In this document: positions 44,260 to 57,221 of the stretch, piece by piece
How the letters are laid out: each line of letters opens with the position of its first letter
How positions within the stretch are numbered: position 1 is the stretch's first letter
From: Anastrepha obliqua
Lineage: Eukaryota; Arthropoda; Insecta; Diptera; Tephritidae
Reading direction: 5' to 3'
NCBI RefSeq assembly: GCF_027943255.1
Contig: NC_072892.1
Location: 161,512,792 to 161,576,791 of the forward strand
DNA: 64,000 nt
Notes under the pieces: model-generated
The model's input: only the letters and a program-made list of their open reading frames with translations
Databases searched by the model: none
Told to the model about the DNA's origin: nothing
Position numbers and translations under genes: made by a program

Positions 44260-46775
44260 CTCACTCGATCAAGGCAGCCAATTGGGCTATAGCTACTGCC
44301 ATTTGAGCTAAGCTCCCAAAAACAGATACTTCCCCTCAACTTTTTATGCTTATTGAGCCACTCCCGAGCTTTTTTAAGTTCAATCCTCTTATCTACTTCT
44401 AATTATGTACACAGTATTCTCATACCTAGCCGCTCCTGTCAATCAAAATATTTGTAACTGAATTTTGTAGAGAAACACTTTTCCATTAATCCTCCTTTTC
44501 TGGTTCAATTTGATCTGTGACTCTCATAATTACACATACAAATCCATTTGCGTCCGCACAGCCCGCCAATTAGGCTGGCAAGCCCCATGCAATTAAAATT
44601 ACGCTTAAATAATGAAAAATGTACTTGTGCCTTTCTTGACCATAAAAGCCGCACTTCAAATCATAATCCAATTAATTAGCCATAACCGAGCCCATTTTTC
44701 TTCATCCAAAATTGTGGTTGCAAATACTTACGGGTGGACTGGCGAGTGCCACCTACCAAGCATCTGAATATACATACATACAAGCATGCATACCCAAAAT
44801 ATTTGCACACGTACATACATTTATACATGCATACATGCATACATACACATATGTACATACATATGTGCCAGTGCGCTTGTCATACGCTCGCAATCAATTG
44901 GATGCCAGTGGCATACGAAATGAGTGTAATTAATTTTGGTAAGACACATACACATGCACACACACCTATTGTCATATTCATATATACATACTTTAGGCGT
45001 GGATATAATGAAATTATTTGAATTCTATATACCCATTCTAAGTGCCCGGGAATGACCGAGGTGAGCATATGAATAAATGGGCATTTTACACACCGCATAA
45101 TACTAGAAATTTTACCAAGAATTTTTATGTGATCCGTCTGTGCAATTATTAAGCGCATGAATGTCCGTCGCACCTTGTGTAAGTGTGTGTGTGTGTAAGT
45201 TTGTATGCTTATTTTGCTATTGCTTGTCTATTTGATACTTAAAAATCTCTTTTCTTCAGCCACGTTTCTTTCTATTGACTTTTTGTCATTATTTTTTTTT
45301 ACAATTGTTCATCTGTCCATCCAACTAAATGTCCATCTGTCCAACTGTCACAGTCACTCATAACACGTTTTGCAATGCGGCAACTAGTCTAAATCATTGA
45401 AACTACCAGTGATAATAGTTAAAAAAAAACTGCAAAAAATGCATCAAGTGAGCAAATACATACATGTGTATACGTGCGTATGTATAAGTATTTTTTTTTT
45501 TATTTTATTTTATTTTTAGAAGTGAAGTTGAAATGAGCGACATGACAAGTCGAAAAGTGTTCAAAACTCCTTGCTTACTTACTTACAGGAATACACACAC
45601 ACACGCATATGTAATGTTGAATCCCCTTGCTTACATGCTTACATTTACACATACTAATGTAAATATATTAATTAGGGCGGGGAAGTCTTCTTTTCTACTT
45701 AGTTGTGGTAAAGTATTCTATTCTGAAAAGTAAAAATTAAAATTTGAATTTCCAAAACAAGGAAGTAAAATATTAAAAAAATAAATGAAAAAATTTGTTG
45801 AGGATTAATAATTAAAATTAAAAATAAAGCGGATCGAAATCCTTTTTAGAGCCTTGCTTCTCTGACTTTTTTGTTCCGAATCGCTAGCAAAATGCCTCAG
45901 TCGCCCCTACAAAGTGGCTTCTTCACTGCCAAATTGGCCCGCCCTAATATTTTTACCCGCTTAGGTGAATCTCAATATTCGTATTCGCAGTTGTCTATAC
46001 TAAACATTTATACATTCATACATACATACATCCATCCATTCATGCCAACATCTACTCACACACATACATACATACCTCCTATACTCGTACATATTTTTTC
46101 CTACGTGCTCGCAATTAAAATGCTGACCACACGTCCACTTCGACGCTTGTCAATTACTCTCATCAGCCAGCGTATTTCACCATTTTTATTATAATTTGGT
46201 TTTTATGAAATTCTAGAATTTTAATTGACGCGAAATGCGGTGTCATTTACATTTGAACTTCCAGCTAGCTGGCCATACACATACAGTGTGGATCTAAATC
46301 TTCTTTTTAGCTTTTTTTCATAAAATTTTCGTATCAGATTAATATAAAATTTTAGTCTTCGGATTTTGTCAACATGTGGTTACCCATCTTTATGCGATGC
46401 CTCAGTTCATTAATTTCTAAAGTCAATTATTTTGATTACACTAAATTTTTCGTACCACTTGAAGGTGGGACTTTAAGTGCGAGTTTATTACCAGAATGAG
46501 ACCAAATTTTATATAATGAAGATCGGAAATTTTGCCACTATTTCCAGTAGAGTAAAAGAAGTCGTTACAAAAATTTACAAGAAAAATAACTGAGTGAATT
46601 ATTTTCTGTTTGTGGAAGTTAAAAAATATATTTCTAAAAGCAATAAATCTTGTATAGCTTCCATAAAAACTATTTTTTTAATTCCATGTAAGTTCGTAGA
46701 ATAAAAATTCAGTTATATGGGTGTCTCAGTGCCAAAATAATTGACTCAAAACGTATTATCAACTGAGTACGTCTG
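44260..46775. other. Non-coding stretch, single-copy texture
   Basis: There are several short CATA/CACA microsatellites (44,770-44,860, 45,590-45,605, 46,010-46,075) and T-runs. Open frames on both strands at 44,676-45,173 and 45,533-46,194 are built from these repeats. No gene or element is recognised. Confidence 0.45.
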
Positions 46776-46780
46776 TAGCT

Positions 46781-48060
46781 TTAGAGGGTTGGGAAACGGA
46801 AAGTTAAATTTTTTACATTGCACACACGAGTCGTTTAATTGTGTGCCTTAGAGGGTTAAGAAACTCAAAAATTAATTTTTTATATTCAAAACATGAGTGG
46901 CTTGGGTTTGTGCATTAGAGGGTTAAGAAACTCACAACTAGCTTTTTGTTTAAGAAACAGGAGTAGTTTAAATTTGTTCGTCAAAGGGTTAAAAGCTCAT
47001 AATTAGATTTTAATATTCAAAATAAGAAGGAATTAGATTTATGCATTAGAGGGTTAAGAAACTCAGAATTATAATTTTCATATTCGATAGGGGATGGCTT
47101 GTGTCTGCGCGTTAGAGGGTTAGGAAACTAAAAACTAACTTTTTACTTAGGAAACAGGAGTGGTTTAGGTTTGAACGTTAGAGGGTTAAGAAAATTGAAA
47201 TTAATTATTCCATATTAAAATCAGGAGTGGCTTAGTTTTGTGCATTAGAGGGTTAAGAAAATCTAAATTAATTATTTTATATTCAAAAACGAAAAGTGGT
47301 TTGGGTGTGTTCATTAAACCTCTAATTTAAGAAACTCAAAGTTTATTATTTTATATTAAAATCAAATATGGTTTAAAATAAAAAACTCTTAATTAATGAT
47401 TTTATATTCAAATCAGAAAAGGTTTAGGTTTATACATAAGAGGGTTAAGAAACTCAAAATTAAAATTTTATATATTTAAAATAGAAGTGGTTTCAATTTG
47501 TTCGCTAAAGGGTTAAGAAAATCAAAATACAATTTTTTTACATTTGTTTACATACTGTTGCTTTTTTATTTTAGAAGCAGGTTTGCACTGTTAAGTTTGC
47601 ACGTTAGAGGGTTAAGAAACTCTTAAATATTATTCCAGGAACCACCAGGTTTGTGCATTAGAGAGTTAAGAAACCCAAAATTAAAATATCTATATTCAAA
47701 AAAGAAGTGGTTTCAATTTATGCACAAGAGGGTTAAGAAAATTCAATTAAATATTTTTATATTCAAAATAGGAGTGACTTGTGTCTGAGCGTTAGAGGGT
47801 TAAGAAACTCAAAATTGGATTTTTATATTAAAGATAGGAGGGGTTTGGAGGTGGACGTTAGAGGGTTAAGAAACTCAAAATAAATTTTTTGTGTTTAAAT
47901 TTTGTGCATTAAAGGGTTAAGAAACTCAAAACTAAAAGTTGTATATTCTAAACAGAGGATGTGCATTCGAGGGTTAAGAAACTCAAAACCAAATTTGTAT
48001 TCAAGAAACAGAAGGGGTTTCGGTTTTATGGGGGTTAGAGAGCTAATAAAATAAAGTTTT
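46781..48060. repeat. 66-bp satellite, about 20 units
   Basis: The word TTAGAGGGTTAAGAAACTC recurs with a median spacing of 66 bp from 46,783 to 48,031 (for example 46,848, 46,915, 47,047, 47,112, 47,178, 47,244, 47,604, 47,791 and 47,858). A/T-rich filler (AAAATTAATTTTTTATATTC) and a GTGGTTTGGGTTTGTGCA block lie between. Two or three units are degenerate. Units differ by substitutions and small indels, so the array is old but clearly periodic. Confidence 0.9.
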
Positions 48061-48064
48061 TTAT

Positions 48065-49260
48065 AAACAAAATAATCATAATTTCTTTAATTGCTGAATA
48101 GCTTGAATAATAAAAAAAATTAAAAAGAAAAATAATAAATAAAAAATTATTAAAATAAAAACCGAGCGCCTCTAAAGGGAACAATTGGCCTCAGCAATCG
48201 GAAAATTACCAGACGCATCTTTGGTTACGTTTTCTCAAATTTTATTAAATAAATAAGATATGGTTTGGTATGAATAAATGATTGATGGAAGGAGCTTCTA
48301 ATGAAATGCCATCTTTCCTTCACTGACGCCAAGGAACTCCAGCTTTCAGTATCAATTCTTTTCCACGAAATACTCGACAATTTCTTATAATTCCGTACTA
48401 TCGTTTCATTCCTACCCCAACGCGGCAACTCTTATCAGGCGTTCATGTAAATATTAGAAATATCAAAATTATAAATTTATTAATTTCAAAGTTCTTAAAA
48501 AAAATTCTGTATGCCTTGAAGAGATCTAAGGCAATAATTATAAAGTCAAAAGCCACACTTATCATTTCCATCCTAATATCGGAATAGACCCTTCAGTAGA
48601 TATAAATCAAATTCTTACAATCAGAACCGGTACTCGCACATGACTAAGTGGCGCCTCTGTGAGCTTGCCGACTTGAGAATGGGTGGGTGGCTCAGCAAAG
48701 GAACGCTGTTGGCTATCGTTGGCAGGCGACTTTTGTCGAACCTCAACTTGTGAGTATGGAATTGAAATATTATTTAATATATAATAATTTTCGGGCTGCG
48801 CCTACTTTTGTCTACCTTCATTACTTTATAAGTAAAATGACGGACTACTATCATATTGATTTGCATGAAAAAAAAACTCAACAGAAACTAGAAAAAATTA
48901 CACTCAAACACACGCCTATCAAGTCATTCCCCTATTATGTGTCAACGCATTGAATTTTGATGGTATTCCTCTTTTTTATGCGATACTGCCGACCGAACGT
49001 ACGCTCATTCAACATGCCGCGGAGGTGCAGGTGGTTAGTTGCGGCGCGTTGTGCGGCAAATGGCATACGCTTACTGATTACTTAATTATTTAATCAAGGA
49101 ATTTTCCGTTTTTTATTTATTACATTGCACGACAAATGTATAGCTCACAGTATCAAAAAATAGGAGAAAAAATTCTGTTTGAAATGTATCTACTCGTATG
49201 TATGATTATCTCCTGAGGTATATTGAACGAGGCAACTATTGCCCATTGACAGTTGATAGG
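48065..49260. other. Non-coding DNA
   Basis: There is an AT-rich stretch to about 48,170, then ordinary sequence. The 88-codon frame at 48,687-48,953 matches nothing I know. Confidence 0.4.
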
Positions 49261-49263
49261 GAA

Positions 49264-49460
49264 GGTTTTTCTAACAGCGGCCTCTTGGCATGGAATGGCA
49301 GGCTTTCGAGTGTAATCTGCCATGAAAAAGTTCCTCATAAAAAACTATCTACCGGGAGATGGCGGTTTAAACTGTAGGTCCTTACTGGAAAAACATCTAG
49401 ACGGACACCACAAATCGGAGGAGAAGCTCGCCCAAGTAACCAGGAGAGGATGTAGTATAA
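49264..49460 (+). repeat. tRNA-like SINE copy, 5' truncated (plus)
   Basis: It starts inside the family at TTTTTCTAACAGCGG and continues through GAATGGCAGGCTTTCGAGTG, CTGCCATGAAAAAGTTCCTC, a degraded GGAGTCGG block and CACAAATCGGAGGAGAAGCTC. The head with both promoter boxes is missing, as expected for incomplete reverse transcription. Confidence 0.7.
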
Positions 49461-49469
49461 ACCTAGGCC

Positions 49470-49910
49470 TCTAATCCTGATTGCCCATGACACTGTCATC
49501 TTTTTTAATGAAAGCTGAAATAGTCTTGCGGGACATATTCCTAATTCTCAAACCCTGGCGCCCAAGGCCCCACATTTATGAAAAATATTAGCCTTAGTGA
49601 AAAAAAAAAACCCAACCGGTACCTAAGAAGTAACCTTATATCAGCCCTACCTAACTCCCAAATGTCCATTAAGTTTACTCATTTAGTAATTATGACCTGG
49701 AAAAGGACCAGCTAAGGCCACAAATTGGTTACTATCTCGAGAAAACATTTGCCGGTTCTACTCTTACCGGCGCGTAAAGCTTATGTTGAGCCTGAAATAC
49801 GTTTAATCATTTGTCGATTGCGTTTAAAAGTTTATTGCCATATCCACATATATCCGTTTCTTAGTTAGGGGTCTTTATTTTGGAAATAGCTCAAGTATAT
49901 TTCAAGCGGA
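49470..49910. other. Unassigned DNA
   Basis: There is no recognisable gene or repeat. It could be upstream sequence of the retroelement fragment that follows. Confidence 0.35.
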
Positions 49911-49914
49911 GCCA

Positions 49915-50190
49915 GGCATCAATTAAGACTCTTAATTCCTTCCAGCTTCAAAACTGTTGCTGGCATATCTTGGTAAGCTACATATCGTAAGCAGGAACAA
50001 CCAAGTATGTATCCTATGGGAACTACTGAGAAGGAGATTGCAGATAAATTAACCAAAAAAGGATTAGCCTTCCCATTTATCGGGCCAGGGCCCAAAGAGG
50101 ATGGTAACTTCTTCCCTCTCATTCCGAAAGTAAAGGAATGGCGAAGAAGAACGAACTGGAGGAATCGACAGCGTAAAAGATAGGTAGCCT
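49915..50190 (+). pseudogene. RNase H C-terminal fragment of a retrotransposon
   Basis: The plus strand reads SQASIKTLNSFQ (49,916-49,951; the DSQAAI-AL block without its first Asp). A degraded WVPGN follows near 50,012-50,025, then EKEIADKLTKKGLAFPFIGP (about 50,030-50,090), equivalent to GNE-AD-LA-KG----GPEP. PLIPKVKEWRRRTNW (about 50,118-50,160) follows. Frames shift between the first two parts. Confidence 0.6.
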
Positions 50191-50199
50191 TAACCTAAG

Positions 50200-51440
50200 T
50201 CGATTTAAAGATTATATGGAATTAAATAAAAATAATTTTAGAATCCCCTCGCTCTAGTAGGGCATTGTATTTATCATCCACATATTTTGGCAGAAGAAGG
50301 ATTGACGCTCAATAAAATCGGACAATCACTAAAATTTATTGAGGAAGCTGATTTCAGAGTATTTCTCCAAACACATGAATGGAGCAGAATAGATCGTTTA
50401 GTCCCACAGCTAAATCACCCATATATATAGAAATATGCGAATAGTTGAAAATATTAAATATACAAATTTTTAATTGTATCAAGAGAGATTTGGAGGTGGC
50501 CCTCAGTGCTTGAAATCATAACAAATTAAGGCTATGTACGTTTTTTAATTTCAGCCTTTCCATATTTCACCTGCTTCCAGGGTACATAAAATAACATTCT
50601 CAGTGTTGAATCGAAGAAGTATCGCCACTCCAAAAGATCAAAATGCATCAGTACTTGAATAAATTTAGTCCTGGAATGGTGTTGCACAAGATCGTTAAGC
50701 AAAATTAGCCATAATTAGCAGAATTAACTTTGAATCGAGCGATTTTACTCAGTTTGAATTGAAATAGTACACGGCTGCGATATCTTCGATACTTCGCCGG
50801 AAGTGTCGTCTCACTGGCTAGCAGTGAGTTATTAGTTTTGCTTAAAACTTTTCTTTGCATTGAAAACTTGAATGTTCTATATTTTTGACGCGGGTCGTAT
50901 ACTCGTATATTAAACATTTCTTCAATATTTCGTCTGCTCGTTGATTCAAAATTCCTTCATTTGTTTTCTTGTTTTCTTTCCTTTATTTCTAAATCATGGC
51001 TACGAATTTAATTAACATTTTTATATTTTGTGTAATTATACGAAGCACGCGCTTTATGGTAATGTTGCTAAACGTGGGGGAGGGTCTTTAAGGGCGATGG
51101 CTTGACCAATTCAGTTGAATGGGTGGTTTTTTCAACAGTTTCTAGTAACTTTGAATATTTTGCGGTAAAAAAATGTTTTGTGACTCTTTTTGATAACTAT
51201 ATTTTACGGATAAATATATATGCATTAGGGCGGGACAATTTGTAGGGAACTGATATTTTCGGAATCGCTCATAGCAGATCCAGATTCTATTTAATATTAT
51301 AAGCAAAAGAGTCTATTAAAGCTTAGTACTAAAATGTAAGCTACACCTGTGCTCACATAATTAAGTAGATAGGTAAAATGGCAAGAATGACACAGGCACA
51401 CTTCAAGTGGCACTTACGTGCCGTTTTGATACCATAATGT
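50200..51440. other. Non-coding DNA
   Basis: No gene or element is recognised. The 70-codon minus frame at 50,705-50,917 has no known motif. Confidence 0.4.
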
Positions 51441-51474
51441 GGATCATTACCTGCGCAAAGAAAAATTTTTGATG

Positions 51475-52665
51475 TAGTGGAGGAGAGAAAAGAAATCTAG
51501 GCTGGAGAATTTTTTCGTCCGCCTGAGCCGGACATTTGCAGTCCCTTTCTCTGCAGGATCCTCACAGATTCTGCAATAGGAGTTGTACGAAATTCCAAGC
51601 TTCTCCGCATGAGTGCCGATCACCCAGTGGCCAGTGATCACCGCAATGAGTTTGGAAATTGAATGGCGGGACATTCCCATCACCTTAAGCGTCTTGTTTC
51701 TATCGTATTGAGGCCTTAGTGTTTTCGAAATAGCACCCGATGAGACAGACCTCCATCTGTCTTGCGGTTTTTTTAGAAAGAAATTGCGTAGTTTCTCTTT
51801 AACAACGGACAAAAGGACACCGATGTCTGAGAGTGTCCCCCTCTGAGTGCTGAAACCGATTCTGTCGACCGAAAATCTGGCTGATTTAGAGAAAAACCCC
51901 GCTCCCACTCCAGATTCTATTTTGGATCCGTCATTGAAGACGAAAGTACCTACCTATATCCGTGCCGACTCTTCCCTCCTTCCAGTCTTGCCTGCTCGGA
52001 AAGATAGCCCTAGTACAAGCCTCAAATCCCAGTTTGCGGATGAAGAGATCAGTGCGAAGAACAGAGAAGGAAGGGGAGATCTGCTTCAAGATGCTACTAT
52101 GTCCTACAGGAAATTGTCTCCAGAGGCCAATCTCCTTCAACCCAATAGCGCTTTGAGCAGCAATGGATTTAACCTGCAGATCTACAGGAAGTAAGTGCAG
52201 AATAACGTTGAGCGCAGCAGTGGGGCATGTTCTACAAGCGCCAGTGATGCCCACACATGCAGTTCTCTGCACTCTCTCTCGTTTAGTGGTGTTGTAGCCC
52301 TTATGAGGAGCTACCCACCAAACTAGGCAACCATATGTTAAAATTGGCAGAACCACTAAATTGTACATCCAAAGTGCGACACGTGGCTTGAGGCCCCATC
52401 TTTTGCTGAACATAGATTTACAGGCGTAGAAAGATATACTGGCCTTCTTAACTCGATTTTCTATGTGCAGCGTCCAGTGGAGCTTGGGGTCAAGTATTAC
52501 ACCACCTGACTTTCGATACGAGTGTAAGACACTGGTTTTTTAATCTTGGAAGCTTAAAAGGCGGATGCTTGTATTTCATCAACTTTGAATATCATCAACT
52601 CCGTTTTGTCAGAGTTGACTCTGAGACTGCAACTGGCGGCCCAACTACTGAGTATAGCCAGTGCA
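51475..52665 (-). pseudogene. Non-LTR retrotransposon: RT thumb to C-terminus, RNase H internally deleted
   Basis: The minus strand from 52,663 reads LAILSSWAASCSLRVNSDKT, then KYLGVILDPKLHWTLHIENR (the KYLGV-LD--L-W--HI block). It then reads MFSKRWGLKPRVALWMYNLV, VLPILTYGCLVWW and RVQRTACVGITGACRTCPTA in one frame to 51,931. A frameshift follows, then FVFNDGSKIESGVGAGFFSK (the first RNase H catalytic Asp, with FNDGSK in place of YTDGSK). The Glu and DSQ blocks of RNase H are missing, and the frame jumps to SVVKEKLRNF and the post-domain LIAVITGHWVIGTHAEKLGI, SYNSYCRICEDPAEKGT. This is the only fragment with the RT-to-RNase H junction preserved. It lacks the RT catalytic core. Confidence 0.8.
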
Positions 52666-52669
52666 CTTT

Positions 52670-53690
52670 CCAAAAAACACATAATTAAGTCAATTAATAT
52701 TTTTGTGATATTTGCAATATTTTTCATTCCAAATTTTTTCGCTAATTTCTGACAAAAATATGGTAAATTTTATCTTCCTCTTCTTTTACTCATCACAAAT
52801 TCAAAGAAAGTTTAACTTACCTCAAAAAATTATAATCAAAATTTAAAATTTTCTAATTCAGAATTTCTTACAAAACTTCTGGGTACGCAGTTTTAAAGCT
52901 GTTTCAATTTTAATAATGAAAGTGAAAACTTAAAGTCCCTTGAAAATCGCGTTGATTTTGTTCAATTTTTATTTCATACTATGTTGAAATTTTCTTCCAA
53001 AAAAGGAATGTCAAGATATGGCTTCAATAATGAAGTTAACAGTAAAACAATAACGAAAATGGCTTTACTGATTTTCAAAATATTCTCCCTAAAAGTTAAT
53101 TCACTTCTGCATTCGCTTGAACCAATTTTGAAAGCACTTTTGCCATTCGAAACTGGTTACTTACAAAACGATCTACTTAAAAACTTCAACAACTTATTCA
53201 GGCGTTAAAAAACTCAAACCTTGCATTTTTAGTTTTGCTGTTCCGGAACAAAATCATGTTCATTAGGTGTCGAAACAGTGCTGTAAGGCGGATGACCCAT
53301 TAAACATTAACTATCTCGCCTCCCTTTTGGACCTAGACTTCTCCAGAGCGAAACAGGTATTTAATACCCAATTAAAAAATTTCTTCCTTTGTAAGAATTC
53401 TAAATAATTACCTAATATATTCTGTTAATTTAGTTTAATAAGCTTTAATTTTGTCAACTACTTCTATATAAATACTCTTAGTTCTATGTAGTTAGTAAGA
53501 AACTGTGTATTTCTTGACTTACTAAAATGAATTAATCCTCTTTGTAAGTTATAAGAAATTTTATCTTTTTCTTTTACTCATTACTATTGAAGCTAGTTAA
53601 TTATAAGTTTAGTTTTACTTTGATTAATTAATTTAGTATTAATCTGTTTTCATAGTCTGTAAGAAATACTGTATTTTTAGACTATTAATT
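52670..53690. other. AT-rich non-coding DNA
   Basis: A segment near 52,885-52,920 (TACGCAGTTTTAAAGCTGTTT, shortened here) recalls the left arm of the foldback at 56,140, so a further diverged copy may lie here. The 75-codon frame at 52,981-53,208 is unassigned. The part 53,400-53,690 is A/T-rich without clear period. Confidence 0.4.
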
Positions 53691-53694
53691 GAAT

Positions 53695-54105
53695 TAAATG
53701 AATTAAATAAAATCGATTTTTCTAGGCTCAAAAACTCTCTTGAGTGAATCGGTACGGGAGAGCTCGTATTGCCTTGGTGAAGGATGATTCGTCTTCGGCG
53801 ATTGGTTTTCTTTAATCTTGCGAAAACTTGTGGCAAAAAATGTTGTGGACGGCTTTTAATTGGCTATTCTAGCTTTCACTAGTGGCACATTTGTGACATA
53901 GATAGATTTTCCAAAAAACTAGCCGACCATTTGCTTTGAGGTGATTCTTCCGCGAACAACGTTTGTTGGATGAAGCTCGCCTTAGTTACAAGATTCGCTA
54001 ACTGTAATGATCTTCTTGACGTGCTTTGAACCAACGCATCAACGCTTCTTTACACCAATCAACACGATTATTTTTTTTTGGACAAATGTCAAATTATGCT
54101 AGAGC
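53695..54105 (-). pseudogene. Mariner-like transposase fragment of another lineage
   Basis: The minus strand from about 54,085 reads RVDWCKEALMRWFK, then after stops NVVRGRITSKQMVG and FFGKSIYVTNVPLV. MPQVFARLKKTNRRRRIILH and QGNTSSPVPIHSREFLSLEK follow in a clean frame. The last part is the LPKVFEE-RKTNRRRRIILHHDNASSHTA region of irritans-like mariners, with the catalytic Asp of HHDNAS replaced by Gly. The first catalytic region is deleted and the third Asp is not reached. No ends were found. Confidence 0.7.
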
Positions 54106-54530
54106 TATTTTATGTAGAGTCCTTATCTGCGAGGAACATTACTGGCAAAATTTTTTTTGAAAAATAACAAAAAAAAGGTATGTTTTTCGGGTGTAAATCA
54201 GACTGTAGTTTTCCCATTGTAGCACTTGCCAGAATGACAAGCCTACAGAATAATAATCAATTTAACTTTTTCGTTTCAGATATCCTAAAGAACCAAAATC
54301 CTGTTGACAAGCCACGTATCTTTTTTTTAAGACGCTTAGTTTGGTGCTAGCCTACTACAAAAAAATATGTAAAAAGAACAAAAGATGTTTTTGTATACTA
54401 TTTGATGTCTATAATAACATACTCTAAAATCAAAACGATCGCATTTTATTTTCTTAAAAAAATACCTAAAAATATCTATAAAAAATGCGTATTTGACCAG
54501 ACTACTATCATACCTTAACTAATTTAAAGA

Positions 54531-54600
54531 CCAATCGACACGCGCATTTTTTTGGGCAAATGTCAAATTATGCTAGAGCTAGTTTATGTAAAGCAAATAC
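54531..54600 (-). repeat. Second copy of a 65-bp mariner segment
   Basis: GCAAATGTCAAATTATGCTA and GAGCTAGTTTATGTAAAG, with ACCAATCGACACG just upstream, repeat the sequence at 54,053-54,120 about 477 bp away in the same orientation. Both cover the transposase segment around RVDW, so either a second mariner fragment or a local duplication is present. Confidence 0.6.
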
Positions 54601-54604
54601 AAAT

Positions 54605-56135
54605 ATAAATGTATAAATACATAAATATATTTTTTTTTCAAGCAGCATTGACGACTCTTCTATATTTTTCAAACAAAAGTACATATCCATATTTTTTTGG
54701 TAGCTATTTAGGGGATTTTTTATATGACAACATTTTTCCTATAAAATTATATTAAGCAAGTAAGTATTTTATTCCAATTCTTTTGTTTTGTTTTGCTATT
54801 TGCATTCTTCATTTTACTCTGTAACTTCCTTGCCTTGAAATTTTCGGGCAATTTCCGCCTCGTAGCCAATGCTAATTAATACGTATGGCCAGTGAACACG
54901 CAATGGGCGTTAATATGGGTCTAAATAGCGACGTTAATGGTCGAACGAGATATTGCCGCTTCGGGGACAGATACAGAAGTTTTCCGACACACACACACAC
55001 ACATACATTTGCATATGCTAATATATTTATGTGAACATTATCATATCGCCTCACGTGTTTCGCCTTAGGCGCACTGCTGCACAGGCGGTATAACGCTAAA
55101 TCAACTCAATTACTATAAATGCACAATGCATACATACATAAGTGAGCCACAAGCGTTTAGGCCATCTGCCATGGCCAGTTTTCATGTTTATCGACAGCCT
55201 AAATAAATAAATGGTACAAGTCTTCAGCTGTCAGCTTGTCTTTCAGCACCACTTCTCATATACACAACTCTCAAATTTTCCACTTGCAACTCTGGTGAAG
55301 AAGCTGGTTTATGGAGGTATGTATGTATGTATGTATATGTCTATGTGTTTGCCACACATCCACTGTTAATTCACCTTTCACCTTCTGATGTGGTTCCTGT
55401 GTGGCTGCGGTTTACTCTTTCTTTTATTTATTTTCGTCGTGTTTTATAGTTGTTGTTGGCAACTTCACACCTGAAATGCGTCGATTGCGTTCAAGGCAAC
55501 AGATCTTTCAACGCATAAACTTGAAATACTCACATAACTCACATGCGCATTTATCATACAATGTACATGTGTGGGTTTAGGTGCATGCTGCACTTGCCAC
55601 ATAATTAACACACCCGCCTTGGGCGTTGCTGTATAATAAAATCTTCAACGCTGAAGTTAATAAGGCAAGACAGACGTGGAAAATATCTGTATATTAAGTA
55701 GCTTTCGTAAATGCTGAGCTCATTTTTTTTTTGTTATTTTTGCTTTCGTTGTTACATGCATCGTAATGCAGACTACATGCAGCCTCTTAATTATAAAACG
55801 GCTCAAAAATTTTTATTTGATAGAGATGTAGGCATGTACCTACATGCACTTACATGCATACATACACACATACATATGCCTATACAAATTAGTAGTGTGA
55901 GCATTAGACAATTATTTTTGATGCCGATACTGTGGAACTTAATTTATTATTACTTTTATTTTTTTTTTAATTTAAATTTTTATTTTTTTTTTTATTTTTT
56001 GTTTTTTATTTCAATAATTTTTCTTAACAAATCCCATAATAATCCACGTCTCCAGCTTTATATAAAGTTTTAAAAAAATTTTAAATTTTTCATCAAAATT
56101 TCAAAATTTTTATCAGAGTTAAGAAAACTGAGAAC
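54605..56135. other. Non-coding stretch
   Basis: There are short CACA and TGTA microsatellites (54,990-55,005, 55,318-55,338, 55,855-55,880) and T-runs (55,955-56,030). No gene or element is recognised. The texture is single-copy apart from the runs. Confidence 0.45.
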
Positions 56136-56139
56136 GCAG

Positions 56140-56366
56140 TTTTATAGCCCAATAAATTTTAATATGTCAGAGTTTTAGGTTGCTCCAAATTTTGGTTGAA
56201 TTTTGACATTTTTTCCTCTAGCGATGTTTCGCATTTTCACGGCAGAAAAAATGTTGCGGAGAAAATGAGCAACACCTTCAGGGGAAAAAAGTATCAAAAA
56301 TCAGCGAGAATTTTTAGCTGCTTCGAACTTTCATTTAATTATACTAAAATTTATTGGGCTATATAA
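56140..56366. repeat. Foldback repeat, family F (copy 2), about 227 bp
   Basis: TATAGCCCAATAAATTTTA at the left (about 56,143-56,161) pairs with its complement TAAAATTTATTGGGCTATA at the right (about 56,343-56,361). Sub-terminal blocks (GGTTGCTCCAAATTTT / AGCTGCTTCGAACTTT) continue the symmetry inward. The whole unit can fold into one long imperfect hairpin, as MITEs do. Its related copy is at 42.1 kb. Confidence 0.65.
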
Positions 56367-56369
56367 CCC

Positions 56370-57215
56370 AATTTACCCAATAGTACCCGTACCCAATTTT
56401 TTTTTTTTTCAAAGCTTGGATTGAAAATTTTCGAGTTTTGAAATTCCTTCATAGAGTGGACTATATTTTAATAAAAAAAAAAATAAAACTTGGATTAATG
56501 TAGTCTTTGTTAAGGATTGAACCTTATTTTTATAAAAGAATAGTTGAAATTAAAAAATGAATACATAAGAAGTTAGAACTACTCAATATGTGGTGCCTTC
56601 ATAATAATTTCGAAGGGTGTATTTTCTCATTTTTTCAACAATTGCCTGCTTTATAATAGTACAATAAAAATTAAAAAAAATCATTTAACTTATCTTTAAA
56701 ATAGGCGACGTGTGCAGAATATGCGTATGTAAAGCGTCTTACAGCAGCAATACTCTCAGCAGATCATCCAGTTATTGGTCTCCTACTCCCTTTTCTATCC
56801 TCGACAGAACCGTGCTCTTGAAAGTTTTTCACCAACCTTTTAATAACCTTCGGATTTTTATTTTCCCCAAAAAATCACGAATTTTGCGATATTTTATTCT
56901 TAAAGATCAACCATTTTCATAACAAGTTACAATAATTTGAGCGACTACATCTCTACTGAATTGCTTCAATACAGCGAACTCTTGTACAGTTGATGGTCGA
57001 GAGACACTTATCGTTTTTTGGTGTGGTTAAAGGACTTTTTGCAGATGGTTGCCAAATGTGTTAGCTTTCTTTTTATCGTTTTTAACGCAAGTTTGGGTGT
57101 CATTACCTTGTTTGTTTAGTGGATTATGCTGAATTGGCAGGCTGAATAAACAAAACTACCCCATTTGGGGAACTGAGAATCCACACGAGGTCCATGAAAC
57201 GCCATTGCATTACCG
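56370..57215. other. AT-rich non-coding DNA
   Basis: Poly-T and poly-A runs are present and nothing is recognised. The 70-codon frame at 56,710-56,922 has no family resemblance. Confidence 0.4.
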
Positions 57216-57221
57216 GAAAGT

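Noticed and set aside
45533..46194. Small secreted-peptide-like plus frames
   Set aside because: They consist of Thr/His/Tyr from CACA and CATA repeats, with no conserved feature.
46781..48060. TTAGAGGGTTAAG units as interstitial telomeric repeats
   Set aside because: The resemblance to TTAGG is partial, the period is 66 bp and most of each unit is A/T filler. Flies also lack the TTAGG telomere repeat.
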